From assembly GCA_002163135.1 (NCBI GenBank), contig MAAN01000036.1, positions 62,001 to 126,000 on the forward strand: a stretch of DNA of 64,000 bases. Reading direction: 5' to 3'. The notes below the pieces were generated by a model, which worked only from the letters and a program-made list of their open reading frames with translations, was not told the DNA's origin and ran no database searches. This document shows positions 17,893-25,852 of this stretch, piece by piece (position 1 is the stretch's first letter; the number at the start of each line of letters is the position of its first letter). The DNA is from Alphaproteobacteria bacterium 46_93_T64. GTDB taxonomy: Bacteria > Pseudomonadota > Alphaproteobacteria > Sneathiellales > Sneathiellaceae. The translations under genes were made by a program, and so were the position numbers.

Positions 17893-19068
17893 TCATTTCG
17901 CATACTCCGTGACAAAATCTGGATTTAGCGTAAGTCCCCAACCTTCACCCGTAGGCGGAGAAAAGGATCCGTCTACAGCATCAATATCCTCAACCACCAA
18001 ATCCTTTAGAAGCGGATTAGCCCCTAAAGAAAATTCGATAATCCGTGAAGCTGGACTTGCGAAAGCTAAAGTTAATCCCGCAACAAATGAGAAGGCAGAC
18101 CCCCAACAATGTGGCGCGAGTTCCAATTGGTTAGCGACAGCTAGGGCTGAAATCTTTATGCCTTCGGTGAGCCCGCCGCAGATTGCCATATCCGGTTGCA
18201 AAATATCAGCCGCTTCTCGGTCAATCAAATCTTGGAAGTCGAAACAGGTAAATTCGCTTTCACCCATAGAAATCGGCATCTTCGCGTCACGGCGAACAGA
18301 AGTCATTGCTTTGCGTGCATCTGCACTTACCGGCTCTTCAAACCAACGAAGATTAAGATCGACTGTTCGGCGGCAAAATTCCTGAGCTTCACTTGGGTTA
18401 AATGTCCCGTGAGCATCAACCATTATACCATAATCAGGCCCAAGAGCCTCCCTTGCAGCTTTTACTCTGGCGACACTGGCAGACACAGATCCATCCATCA
18501 CGCCAACGCGCATTTTAACGGATTTAAACCCATGTTCTACGTAGGATCTAAGTTGCTCACCTATGGTATTGACATCTGCCCAGCCACCACTTGCATAAGC
18601 ATCCATTTTCTCGCGGGCAGCTCCGCCCATCAGATCTAGAACAGGTGTCCCCATTCGTTTTCCAGCAAGATCCCATAACGCAAGATCAATGCCGCTCATG
18701 GCTGAGATCCAGATACCGCGTCTTCCAAGAACGTGAAAGGATCTACCTTCCGTTTCCCCGTAGCCGCTACGCGTACCGTTGTATAACAAACTCCAAAGTC
18801 TGCTAATTTGTCTGGAATTTTTACCTATCAGTTGTGGTTTGAATTCTTTCTCAATGATGGCAACTAGTGCCTCACAAGACCCTTGACTTCCAACCGCCGC
18901 TTTAGCCTCACCGTAGCCGACCATTCCGTTTTCAAGCGTAATTGTCACGAGCGCCATATCGAAACTGCTGATACGGCCAAAATCCGATACATGTTGTTTT
19001 TCATACGGGATTGGGCAACTGATCCATGTTGCCGTTACATCCGCAATATTTGATCCATAAATAGTCAT
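17893..19068 (-). CDS. Mandelate racemase/muconate lactonizing (enolase superfamily) sugar-acid dehydratase
   Basis: 391 aa. The C-terminal barrel carries a KMR catalytic motif (SVKMRVG). Metal ligands are Asp in IMVDAHG, Glu in RWFEEPVS and Glu in MGESEF, and a His/Asp dyad is present (ILQPDMAICGG and LAPHCWG). This is the mandelate-racemase-type arrangement found in sugar-acid dehydratases. Its start overlaps the epimerase stop (TAATG). It is the strongest clue that the operon degrades an aldonic or uronic acid or a similar polyhydroxy acid. The exact substrate is not decidable by eye. Confidence 0.85.
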   Translation of the reverse strand: MTIYGSNIADVTATWISCPIPYEKQHVSDFGRISSFDMALVTITLENGMVGYGEAKAAVGSQGSCEALVAIIEKEFKPQLIGKNSRQISRLWSLLYNGTRSGYGETEGRSFHVLGRRGIWISAMSGIDLALWDLAGKRMGTPVLDLMGGAAREKMDAYASGGWADVNTIGEQLRSYVEHGFKSVKMRVGVMDGSVSASVARVKAAREALGPDYGIMVDAHGTFNPSEAQEFCRRTVDLNLRWFEEPVSADARKAMTSVRRDAKMPISMGESEFTCFDFQDLIDREAADILQPDMAICGGLTEGIKISALAVANQLELAPHCWGSAFSFVAGLTLAFASPASRIIEFSLGANPLLKDLVVEDIDAVDGSFSPPTGEGWGLTLNPDFVTEYAK

Positions 19069-19955
19069 TATGAAATCAAAGGTATGATGTGCTGGCAGGA
19101 GCGTTTGACCATTTCTGTGTAGAACTCTTCGCTGAGCAGGCTACTTCCGTGATCTTCAATAAATTTGAGTTGTTCAGGGGAGATATCTACTGGATTAGTT
19201 TCAACTTGATTTGGCCATTTCGATACTGGCGTTCTGTCAATCGGCGTCACGAACTCAAGCGTCATCGCGCCGTCATATCCAACTTCAGTTAGCGTTTTTA
19301 CGATTTCCGACCAGTTAAGTTGTCCCATACCGGGTGGCATACGATTATTGTCGGCAACATGAAAATCAAACAGCATATCGCCGGCAGTACGAATAGCCTC
19401 CATAAAATCGACTTCTTCGATATTCATATGAAAAGCATCGAGACAAACACCGCAATTTGGTCCCACGTCCTTTGCGAGTGCGACGGCCTGATCAGCCCGA
19501 TTTAGAAAGTATGTTTCGAAACGATTGAGCGGCTCAATGGCAATTTTTACGCCGAAACTCTCAGTCAGTTCATAGACTTCCTTAAGGCTGTCGACCACCC
19601 ATTTCCATTCTTCTTCTGGAGATCCGTCAGGCGACACTTTACCAACCGTCGCGGGAACAACTGTAAGTTCGGTCCCTTCCAATTCATGGACCATCGTTGC
19701 GACACGCTTCATATAATCCACTGTAGCGGCTCGTTGAGCTTCGTCTTTCGCAGCGAGATTACGATCGCCGAGAGTTAGTGTGACCGACCCCCAACAAAAC
19801 ATATCGAGTTCTTTCAACAGTTTTCGTACATCACCCGTATCGTACTGATCTGGCTCACCACTAATTTCTATGCTTTGCAAACCGTATTTCTTGCCACGTC
19901 GTAATGTCGTTTCAACTGGTTCTGCTCTCATCCAGTTATGCGTTGAAAGATGCAT
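19068..19955 (-). CDS. Sugar epimerase, D-tagatose/D-psicose 3-epimerase-like TIM barrel
   Basis: 295 aa, first gene of the leftward operon. Likely metal ligands lie in IAIEPLNRFE, VCLDAFHMNIEE, FHVADNNRMPPGMG and MTLEFV, the Glu/Asp/His/Glu set of 3-epimerases and xylose-isomerase-like proteins. It would interconvert a keto sugar or an epimeric form of the substrate before dehydration or oxidation. The upstream 360 bp hold the operator candidates for LacI- and FadR-type regulators. Confidence 0.8.
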   Translation of the reverse strand: MHLSTHNWMRAEPVETTLRRGKKYGLQSIEISGEPDQYDTGDVRKLLKELDMFCWGSVTLTLGDRNLAAKDEAQRAATVDYMKRVATMVHELEGTELTVVPATVGKVSPDGSPEEEWKWVVDSLKEVYELTESFGVKIAIEPLNRFETYFLNRADQAVALAKDVGPNCGVCLDAFHMNIEEVDFMEAIRTAGDMLFDFHVADNNRMPPGMGQLNWSEIVKTLTEVGYDGAMTLEFVTPIDRTPVSKWPNQVETNPVDISPEQLKFIEDHGSSLLSEEFYTEMVKRSCQHIIPLIS

Positions 19956-20085
19956 TTCTCACTCCCAGGTATCTGAATATTATTTATTATTCGATTTCGT
20001 ACGGTTGGCAGAAAAAAGAAATCAATCTCTCCTTCCCCCAAAGGAAAAAGCTACTTTTATCCGCCAACCACTTTGGTTTACCTAA

Positions 20086-20098
20086 TTGGTCCAACCAA
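20086..20098. promoter_or_regulatory. FadR-type operator candidate
   Basis: TTGGTCCAACCAA contains TGGTCCAACCA, an exact fit to the FadR-subfamily consensus TNGTNNNACNA. It lies 131 bp upstream of the operon's first start. A second inverted repeat with the arms swapped (AACCA-CTT-TGGTT, 20066-20078) is adjacent. The regulator would be the FadR-type protein at 9761-10492. Confidence 0.5.
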
Positions 20099-20190
20099 TA
20101 CAAGCGTTTCCTCCCAAAATAACGCATTTTCCTCACATAACAATATTCGAAATTCGTGTTAATCCATCAAATACAATAGTTTACTTGCTT

Positions 20191-20204
20191 TGTAATCGAT
20201 TACA
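20191..20204. promoter_or_regulatory. LacI-type operator candidate 1
   Basis: TGTAATCGATTACA is a perfect 14-bp palindrome with a central CG, the usual form of LacI-family operators. It lies about 240 bp upstream of the first gene of the operon, which also encodes a LacI-family protein. Confidence 0.6.
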
Positions 20205-20220
20205 TAATCATTACCCTAAC

Positions 20221-20240
20221 GAATGTAATCGTATACATTC
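20221..20240. promoter_or_regulatory. LacI-type operator candidate 2
   Basis: A 20-bp inverted repeat with arms GAATGTA and TACATTC around a CG centre and two central mismatched pairs. Its centre is 33 bp from the centre of the palindrome at 20191-20204, about three helical turns, so two repressor dimers could sit on the same face. Confidence 0.5.
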
Positions 20241-20319
20241 AAGCAATTTCTTTCCCATATCGAGAGAATCAAATATAAAAATGTTTTGAGAAACGAATTT
20301 TCTTTTACGTCAGATAGAC

Positions 20320-21009
20320 TTAGCCAATGCCAAAAATTCGATATTGCAACCAGATTATAGACGGATAAGCAGCCAACCAAATCCAAAAAAAACGGTTTAG
20401 CCCTAACATGCAGGCATTTGAAAAATGAAAACACGCAGCGATAACCAATCCGGCAACTAATGTGGTTTGCGTGATTAATGTAAGCGGGAATATCAGTTCA
20501 AACAGTATTACCGCCCAAGACATGCTCCATAATAGTCCCGGTGAGTTTGCTAAGGATCTTAAGGCTTCACTGACGGGATAAGCAGAGAAGCTAAACACAT
20601 CTTTAAGTGCAAGGCCATTCCGCCACTCCGGATTAATGATTTTCACCCAGCCTGAGATAAAATATGACAGCACGAGTTGCAGGGCGAGATATCCAAAGAT
20701 GACTTCCTGCCATTGTAATATTGGGATGAAGTTCGCAAGACATAAGCAAGACAAAATGAGAAGGCTCATGCGGTCACTACCGCCGTTATACGGGCCTTGA
20801 AATCGATGTAAAATGAACAGCCCTAGCATGACGAGCGCAAGACAAACCCATGCCGTTTGGAAACCGAGCACCAAAAGGAGACTTAAAACTGCACGCGGTA
20901 TAAATAACCGTTGCTCATTTTTTGGCGCGCGAAAATGCTCGACACTTTGCTGAAGAAACGCAAGGCCTAGCAGAATTTCAGTTATTCGAATTGCGAAATC
21001 CAGGCTCAT
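20320..21009 (-). CDS. HTTM-like polytopic membrane protein
   Basis: 229 aa with about six transmembrane segments. The stretch SGWVKIINPEWRNGLALKD and the following helices resemble the HTTM domain (related to the membrane part of vitamin K gamma-carboxylase). Its start overlaps the stop of the upstream partner gene (TAATG), so the two are translated as a pair. Bacterial HTTM proteins are usually uncharacterised. No carboxylase activity should be assumed from this fragment of the fold. Confidence 0.65.
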   Translation of the reverse strand: MSLDFAIRITEILLGLAFLQQSVEHFRAPKNEQRLFIPRAVLSLLLVLGFQTAWVCLALVMLGLFILHRFQGPYNGGSDRMSLLILSCLCLANFIPILQWQEVIFGYLALQLVLSYFISGWVKIINPEWRNGLALKDVFSFSAYPVSEALRSLANSPGLLWSMSWAVILFELIFPLTLITQTTLVAGLVIAACFHFSNACMLGLNRFFWIWLAAYPSIIWLQYRIFGIG

Positions 21010-21473
21010 TACTTGAAGCCTTCTATGTAATGATGAACCTTTGAACTATATGTAACTCGTTTATGAATTTCTTCGCCTTGCCTAACTAGAAACACCAATC
21101 TGAACTGCAAATATGGGGTTGATTGGACGTCCCTCCTCGCCTCATCCAGTTCGGCTCCAATTCGGTTAAGTATTTCACGCTCACTGTGCTCTGTCGGGTG
21201 AGCCATAAGCCGTTCAGCGCAACTCATTAGAAAGAGTTGTTCATTCCAGCGAGGATTCCAGAACATACGTTTCAGCATTAAGCTAATGGGGACGGTCAAA
21301 GGTCTTGGACGAAATTCTTGCCAATTAACAGGCGTCTCATCGGCCGTTCCCAGCAAGGTATATTCAATACGCGGTGACGGCGCAATTACATCGAAGAAAC
21401 GCCACGAAGGGATTAATGCGGGTAAAAGCAGCTTTAAGGTATGCAGGACGGTTCCAACTGGTATGAAGCCCAC
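21009..21473 (-). CDS. Hypothetical partner of the HTTM protein
   Basis: 154 aa, not recognised as a named family. The N-terminus has a short hydrophobic stretch (VGTVLHTLKLLLPALIPSW), followed by a region rich in charged residues (CAERLMAHPTEHSEREILNRIG). The tail (YLQFRLVFLVRQGEEIHKRV) could be a membrane-proximal domain. Translational coupling to the HTTM gene suggests the two proteins form a complex. Confidence 0.55.
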   Translation of the reverse strand: MGFIPVGTVLHTLKLLLPALIPSWRFFDVIAPSPRIEYTLLGTADETPVNWQEFRPRPLTVPISLMLKRMFWNPRWNEQLFLMSCAERLMAHPTEHSEREILNRIGAELDEARRDVQSTPYLQFRLVFLVRQGEEIHKRVTYSSKVHHYIEGFK

Positions 21474-21574
21474 TTATTCTTCCTTTAGCTGTTTTCGTAG
21501 TATTTTGATGCCCGGAACCCTAGGTGGGGAGATAGATTATATCAATATTGGTTGTGGAGAGATACAAATTCTAT

Positions 21575-21604
21575 AAAAAAGCAGCTCCGAAGAACTGCTT
21601 TTTG
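21575..21604 (-). terminator. Rho-independent terminator with UUCG loop
   Basis: On the minus strand AAAAAGCAG and CTGCTTTTT pair around a C-TTCG-G loop, with one G-T pair inside. A T-run is present on both sides, so the structure could stop transcription in either direction. It lies 22 bp after the VPLPA-CTERM gene. Confidence 0.85.
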
Positions 21605-21625
21605 TTTGCATGGTGTAGTTTCTAC

Positions 21626-22225
21626 TTAAGCCATTGCTACTTTTCTCTTACGTCTCCACCCAACTAATCCCATAATAGCAAGACCCGCACCGTAAAGTGG
21701 AAGCGCCGCTGGCAACGGCACAGCCGACACTTGAGGTTCAGAATATGTGAGAGAAGCGACAGTACCAGTGCTTGGCGAACCACCTAATATGTAAACGCCT
21801 CTGGATGTTATAGAATTCAGTGGCATTTGAGGTAGTAAGTTATCTACCAAATTCATACTGATAGGCACATAAATTTGTAAAGCAAACAACGTCCCCCCTG
21901 TTGGAACTCCTATATTTCGATCGGCAAACCCAAATTGCATTAGATCAGGTCGACCGTCGTCATACCGATACAAGAGTTGATTATTCAATGAATAGGTAGA
22001 CCCATTATAAGTAACACTGCTGTCAAAAAATGCGTCACGACTAAATTCACCGAGCGAACTAGTGGTGAAAGTCGCAGAAGTATTAATCCGCCAGTCCAAT
22101 TGGAAGCGGTTTCCATCGCCTAATAAAATGTCTGCACTATGTATTGGAACAGCGCTTGCTGCGCCCACAGAACATACAGCACTGATAAGAGAAATTAGAC
22201 CTATTAAAAGGAATTTACGTATCAT
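21626..22225 (-). CDS. VPLPA-CTERM sorting-signal protein
   Basis: 199 aa secreted protein. The N-terminal signal peptide is LISLISAVCSVGAASA. The C-terminus has a VPLPAALPLYGAG motif, a hydrophobic helix (LAIMGLVGW) and a basic tail (RRKRKV). This is the alphaproteobacterial variant of the PEP-CTERM signal, processed by an exosortase and linked to exopolysaccharide or surface display. The middle is a beta-rich domain with Thr/Ser-rich strands and no recognisable enzyme motif. No exosortase gene is in the window. Confidence 0.82.
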   Translation of the reverse strand: MIRKFLLIGLISLISAVCSVGAASAVPIHSADILLGDGNRFQLDWRINTSATFTTSSLGEFSRDAFFDSSVTYNGSTYSLNNQLLYRYDDGRPDLMQFGFADRNIGVPTGGTLFALQIYVPISMNLVDNLLPQMPLNSITSRGVYILGGSPSTGTVASLTYSEPQVSAVPLPAALPLYGAGLAIMGLVGWRRKRKVAMA

Positions 22226-22503
22226 CGAACACCCCCGAATTCAAAGAATATTATTCACTCAAATAATACACAAAGTAGATTTTTATAATCTATAACAATT
22301 AAAAACAGCTAATTGAAGAGTTATTTTCATATGCATACCAATTATAATTTCCTTGCACGTGATTGACGCATTACCTTCCAGAACATTCTACTATTTGATA
22401 GAATTGATAATTCATGACGCATATTGGACCTTGAATTTCTGAAGCACCGTTGAGAGCTCAGTGGCATCCGGTTGAAGATAGCGTCAGTAATTTCGTCCTC
22501 TTT

Positions 22504-23058
22504 CTAATTTGATGGAAATTTTGCGCTTGTATCTTCGGGGTCTAGGCGTGTCGTATTAGCGATAAAACTAACTGTATGATAATTTCCGCAAAGTGCGAAG
22601 ATCTCCAACTGTTGTTCCAAATTCCAAGTATTTTGAAAAGTATCGTAATGCGGCAATTGAATTTGCGCGTTTGAACACAAATCATCGACACTTTTTAACA
22701 ATAGTTGGTCTCGCTTCGTCCAGCAGTCGACAACAGGCGCAGATAAACGTGTTGCAGCAATTTGTTTATCATCTAATTCAGCTGCTTTTGAAAACGCTGA
22801 AACATGTACACCCCACTCATATTCACAATTGAGGTTAGCGGTTACGCGAAGTATGACAATCTCGCGCTCACGAATAGATAACGGACTTTCTTTATCAAGA
22901 AGACCAACGACACCTTTGCCTTTCAGAAACCTGTCGCTGTTTGCAAAAACCCGAAACAATTGGATAATATATCCATCTTTTCCTTTTGGATATTTCGCAA
23001 AGATAGCTGACGCCAATTCAGAAAAGGGCTCCTGCAGCGGCTTAAGAATATATTTCAT
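22504..23058 (-). CDS. Carboxymuconolactone decarboxylase-family protein (CxxC absent)
   Basis: 184 aa from ATG 23058. A longer frame to 23151 would run into the divergent promoter. The AhpD/CMD-like core is visible as SIREREIVILRVTANLNCEYEWGVHVSAF, with conserved Glu, Trp and His. The redox CxxC pair of AhpD is not present (only one Cys, NCEYEW), so a peroxidase-reductase role is unlikely. It is divergent from an HxlR regulator with tandem operators between them. Its target compound is unknown. Confidence 0.75.
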   Translation of the reverse strand: MKYILKPLQEPFSELASAIFAKYPKGKDGYIIQLFRVFANSDRFLKGKGVVGLLDKESPLSIREREIVILRVTANLNCEYEWGVHVSAFSKAAELDDKQIAATRLSAPVVDCWTKRDQLLLKSVDDLCSNAQIQLPHYDTFQNTWNLEQQLEIFALCGNYHTVSFIANTTRLDPEDTSAKFPSN

Positions 23059-23074
23059 AGTGCAACATCCGTAT

Positions 23075-23091
23075 GCTATAAAAAATGTAGC
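23075..23091. promoter_or_regulatory. HxlR operator candidate 1
   Basis: GCTATAAAAAATGTAGC: GCTA and TAGC arms in a 17-bp site, imperfect in the centre. It is aligned with the perfect 17-bp site at 23102-23118, centre-to-centre 27 bp. Confidence 0.6.
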
Positions 23092-23101
23092 AAAAAAATA
23101 T

Positions 23102-23118
23102 GCTACAAAAATTGTAGC
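23102..23118. promoter_or_regulatory. HxlR operator candidate 2
   Basis: GCTACAAAAATTGTAGC, a perfect inverted repeat with 7-bp arms and a 3-nt centre, in the 77-bp gap between the CMD gene and the HxlR gene. This is the form expected for a dimeric HxlR regulator controlling both divergent genes. Confidence 0.7.
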
Positions 23119-23135
23119 GTCAAGAAATTTGGATA

Positions 23136-23450
23136 ATGAAGAGCATGTCAAAAGCCATAGAAGCTTCTACGCGGCGACCAATAATGCGCCTTATCGATGT
23201 GCTTGGTAAGCGCTGGTCATTAAGAATTATGTGGGAGTTGAAAGATCAACGAATGACGTTCCGAGAACTTCGCACAAAATGTGATGATGTATCGCCAAAT
23301 AGTTTAAACAGTCGGCTTAAGGAGTTGAGGCTATTGAATTTACTGGATCACAACAGCGAAGGATATGGTTATACCAAATGGGGACACGAATTAGGTGAAC
23401 AGCTAGTTGATTTAAATGATTGGTCAAAGGAATGGGGGCAATCTCTTTAA
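23136..23450 (+). CDS. HxlR-family winged-helix transcriptional regulator
   Basis: 104 aa, the usual HxlR length. The winged helix is recognisable: VLGKRWSLRIMWELKDQRMTF, then RELRTKCDDVSPNSLNSRLKEL and a wing (HNSEGYGYTKWG). ATG 23136 or ATG 23145 could start it. It is divergent from the CMD protein and probably represses it through the tandem sites between the genes. HxlR regulators often respond to electrophiles or aldehydes. The effector here is unknown. Confidence 0.88.
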   Translation: MKSMSKAIEASTRRPIMRLIDVLGKRWSLRIMWELKDQRMTFRELRTKCDDVSPNSLNSRLKELRLLNLLDHNSEGYGYTKWGHELGEQLVDLNDWSKEWGQSL

Positions 23451-23810
23451 CGGCCTTTTACGTACAACAGGCGCAAAACAGCTTCACCCACTGAGGTGCT
23501 GAAATGAGTTTCAAAACGTTTGTATGAGCCGATGGATCTATAATCCAATCAGTGAAGATATAAATCTATCCAAACCAGTATTCATTTGTGTGGAATCTAT
23601 CAGTACTGGATTGAAGTGTGTTTAGCAGTTGGCGCTCCGCACAAAGCGAGTCACGGCAAATGGTTCCACCGGAAAGAACTAATGGGTATATGACTGATCG
23701 GAAACGCATTTCAATATTAGCTTAATTTACATGTCATTAGCTAATGATAGTAATCGCAAAGCTTGAGACAAAAACTACAAACGTGCAAAAAAGTAGTTTT
23801 CTGTTGCATA

Positions 23811-23875
23811 ACAAGTCATTGATTTAATTGTATCATATAGCCTGAAAAACCAATGACGGCGAAGGTGTGCGCCTA
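23811..23875 (+). repeat. att-like repeat, copy 1
   Basis: CATTGATTT, about 20 nt of spacer, then AACCAATGACGGCGAAGGTGTGCGCC. The layout matches 25647-25710 and 45996-46060. The right half (GGCGAAGGTGTGCGCC) is the most diverged of the three. The remainder of 23451-24293 has only a doubtful 71-codon frame (24045-24260), and I call no gene there. Confidence 0.55.
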
Positions 23876-24293
23876 GTTTGTTAGATTTATTATACTTTAT
23901 TGCTAAAAATTTTTTCTACCTATATTTCTTTGGAATTCCACCGATACCAACTTCAGGAACCAATACTACCCACCTAATAGCCTTCTGTTTTCATCGAAAT
24001 CAATGAGTAAATACTTTAATAAATACGCTACGAGTTATCTATAAGTGACTTCAATTAGTTTACTGTTATTGATGAGAGTACTGCCTACATTAGTAAAATC
24101 ACGAAGATTTGAAAGTGAGATGGTCACAATTATTCTTCAATTTGAGCGTTTATCAAGTAGATATTCTGCCCTTCTGACAATATTCAGAGCGATATTCAAG
24201 ATTTTCATCTCGTTGTTCTTCGACACAACTGATCACAGAGGCATTCTCTGTAAAAATTGACCGTGCTTACCAGTATCTGAAATAGAATGATAG

Positions 24294-24893
24294 TTAGCCA
24301 CTTAATGGTGGGGTTTCGTCATCAGAAACAATCATATGACGCTTTATAACGGGAATTTGACTGGCAAAAAATAATGCGTTTAAAGCAAGGATCCCGTACA
24401 CTCTAAAGGTGATCCATATGTCTGTAGTTGCGTTTAGGCGGACTATTTCATTGGTAATGGCAATAACGATCAGAAATAAACCTAAATTCCAAGATAGCGT
24501 GGCCCAGCCTTCATCTTCAAGCTCGACCATATCGCCAAAAGCAACTTTGAGTAAAGATTGCTTGAGTAGGACGCCACCCACTAAAATTATGCCGCACAAG
24601 CCGTTGGTAACGGAAACTTCAATTTTAATGAATTCCTCATCCCCCAGCCACAAAGTCAGTCCTCCGAAAATCAACACAAAAATAAGAGAGGCAGAGGCGA
24701 TGACCGGAATTCTATGAACCATTTTCCATGAAACCAAAAAAGCCAAGGTGCAGGCGACAAGCAAAACACCAGTAGCAACAAAAATATCTTCCAATTCATC
24801 GACAATAAAAAAGAGGAGAAGAGGGCCAAAATCTATCAGCATTTTTAACAGAGTAGGCATCTGTTTCGGAACTGGCTTTGAAGTTTGGTTCAT
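24294..24893 (-). CDS. yciB: YciB-family inner membrane septation protein
   Basis: 199 aa with about five to six transmembrane segments. Family-defining stretches are LKMLIDFGPLLLFF near the N-terminus, FGGLTLWLGDEEFIKI, ATLSWNLGLFLIVIAITNE, TFRVYG and FFASQIPVIKRHM near the C-terminus. YciB supports inner-membrane integrity and cell-envelope and septum functions. It is normally a housekeeping gene, so its place between recombination relics may mean the flanking insertions hit a core region rather than that yciB is cargo. Confidence 0.88.
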   Translation of the reverse strand: MNQTSKPVPKQMPTLLKMLIDFGPLLLFFIVDELEDIFVATGVLLVACTLAFLVSWKMVHRIPVIASASLIFVLIFGGLTLWLGDEEFIKIEVSVTNGLCGIILVGGVLLKQSLLKVAFGDMVELEDEGWATLSWNLGLFLIVIAITNEIVRLNATTDIWITFRVYGILALNALFFASQIPVIKRHMIVSDDETPPLSG

Positions 24894-25017
24894 TGTAATT
24901 GTTCCGCTTCGTAAGTCTCATAGAGTTTGCTGGAGATAAACTGTAGTTTGATCATTTTCAAATAAACATGGCATCACAATGATACACCTTTAAGGTGTTT
25001 GTAAATATAATTTTTAA

Positions 25018-25230
25018 TCAAAATGGTGTGGGATTGAGTTCGCGGGTCTCTTGTAAATGCAAGATACCCCATGGATCTAATGCATCGGTCCTGAGGGTAA
25101 TCGTGAAATTGCGCCCACTCCAATCGTCGACAAAATACTCCAACGCAAAATTGCGCTTAGTTCCTAGCACCACGGAATCGAAAGCATCATTCTTGAAATA
25201 AAGAATGTTGTATTTTCTATAATGATCACA
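25018..25230 (-). pseudogene. C-terminal fragment of an unrecognised gene
   Basis: An open frame of 70 codons (ending ...ETRELNPTPF) has protein-like composition but no ATG start, and is bounded upstream by a stop. It begins where the Rha fragment ends, and the two frames overlap. It looks like the surviving 3' end of a gene joined to the Rha relic by recombination. Family not recognised. Confidence 0.4.
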
Positions 25231-25516
25231 TCAGTATGAAGCCATCCTTTGTAATGTCGTATGGGATGTAACTCATACCGTTCTGTTTATTGACAATATT
25301 TCTCTGGTTAAAACCAACGACACCCCATTCCCTGTCTTCTGCAATCAATATGTCAGCTGCCTCTAGAACGTTGTCATGCTCTTTACCAAAGAACGCAACA
25401 ATGTCCCTACTATTGGCATACTCCTTGTTCATCTTGATGATTACTTGAGGATGCTTTGTGATGTCTGCTGTAGCAGGGGTAATTGGAAAAATTGACGACA
25501 GCTTATCATTAAGCAT
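25226..25516 (-). pseudogene. Rha-family phage regulatory protein, truncated
   Basis: 96 aa, ending right after the YDITKDGF motif (residues ~86-93), where intact Rha proteins continue with a conserved MGFTGKKA-type helix. The N-terminal stretch (HPQVIIKMNKEYANSRDIVAFFGKEHDNVL) is the Rha helix-turn-helix-like domain. The frame has an ATG start at 25516 but has lost the C-terminal part. A homologous longer copy at 45036-45851 is fused to a resolvase tail. Confidence 0.7.
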
Positions 25517-25558
25517 TTCAATTGACAGTAACCAACGGAGAAGTTCTGAACCACTGAC

Positions 25559-25710
25559 ACGAAATTGACACGCAAATTACTTACACAAACCGTGCGGGGG
25601 AAATAAGCGGGGTAACCGTGTGGGGATGTGACGTTGAAATTTACGGCAAGTCATTGATTTTAATGTATTATTCTGGATAAAAATCAATAACGGAGAAGGT
25701 GTCCGCTTAG
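25559..25710 (+). repeat. att-like repeat, copy 2, with upstream GTGTGGGG-rich segment
   Basis: A stretch with TGACACG repeats and short GTG-rich direct repeats (25559-25630) is followed by CATTGATTTT-N18-AAAATCAAT and AACGGAGAAGGTGTCCGCTTAG. The whole segment is homologous to 45898-46060. The terminal part can form a hairpin whose paired bases differ in a compensatory way between the copies. Confidence 0.6.
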
Positions 25711-25852
25711 AATGTACATTTTAAAGGTATTAGTAAGAAACAACACCTTTTATCCACAAAATAACCCACGAACTAAACTTGATTAATGTTTTAATTTTGA
25801 TCCCCTTGGCTCGCATCTATAATCACCGAAAAATAAAAAGCTATTACAACTC

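Noticed and set aside
24045-24260. 71-codon frame with hydrophobic ends
   Set aside because: No ribosome-binding site, no recognisable family, and AT-rich non-coding surroundings; it looks like a chance frame.
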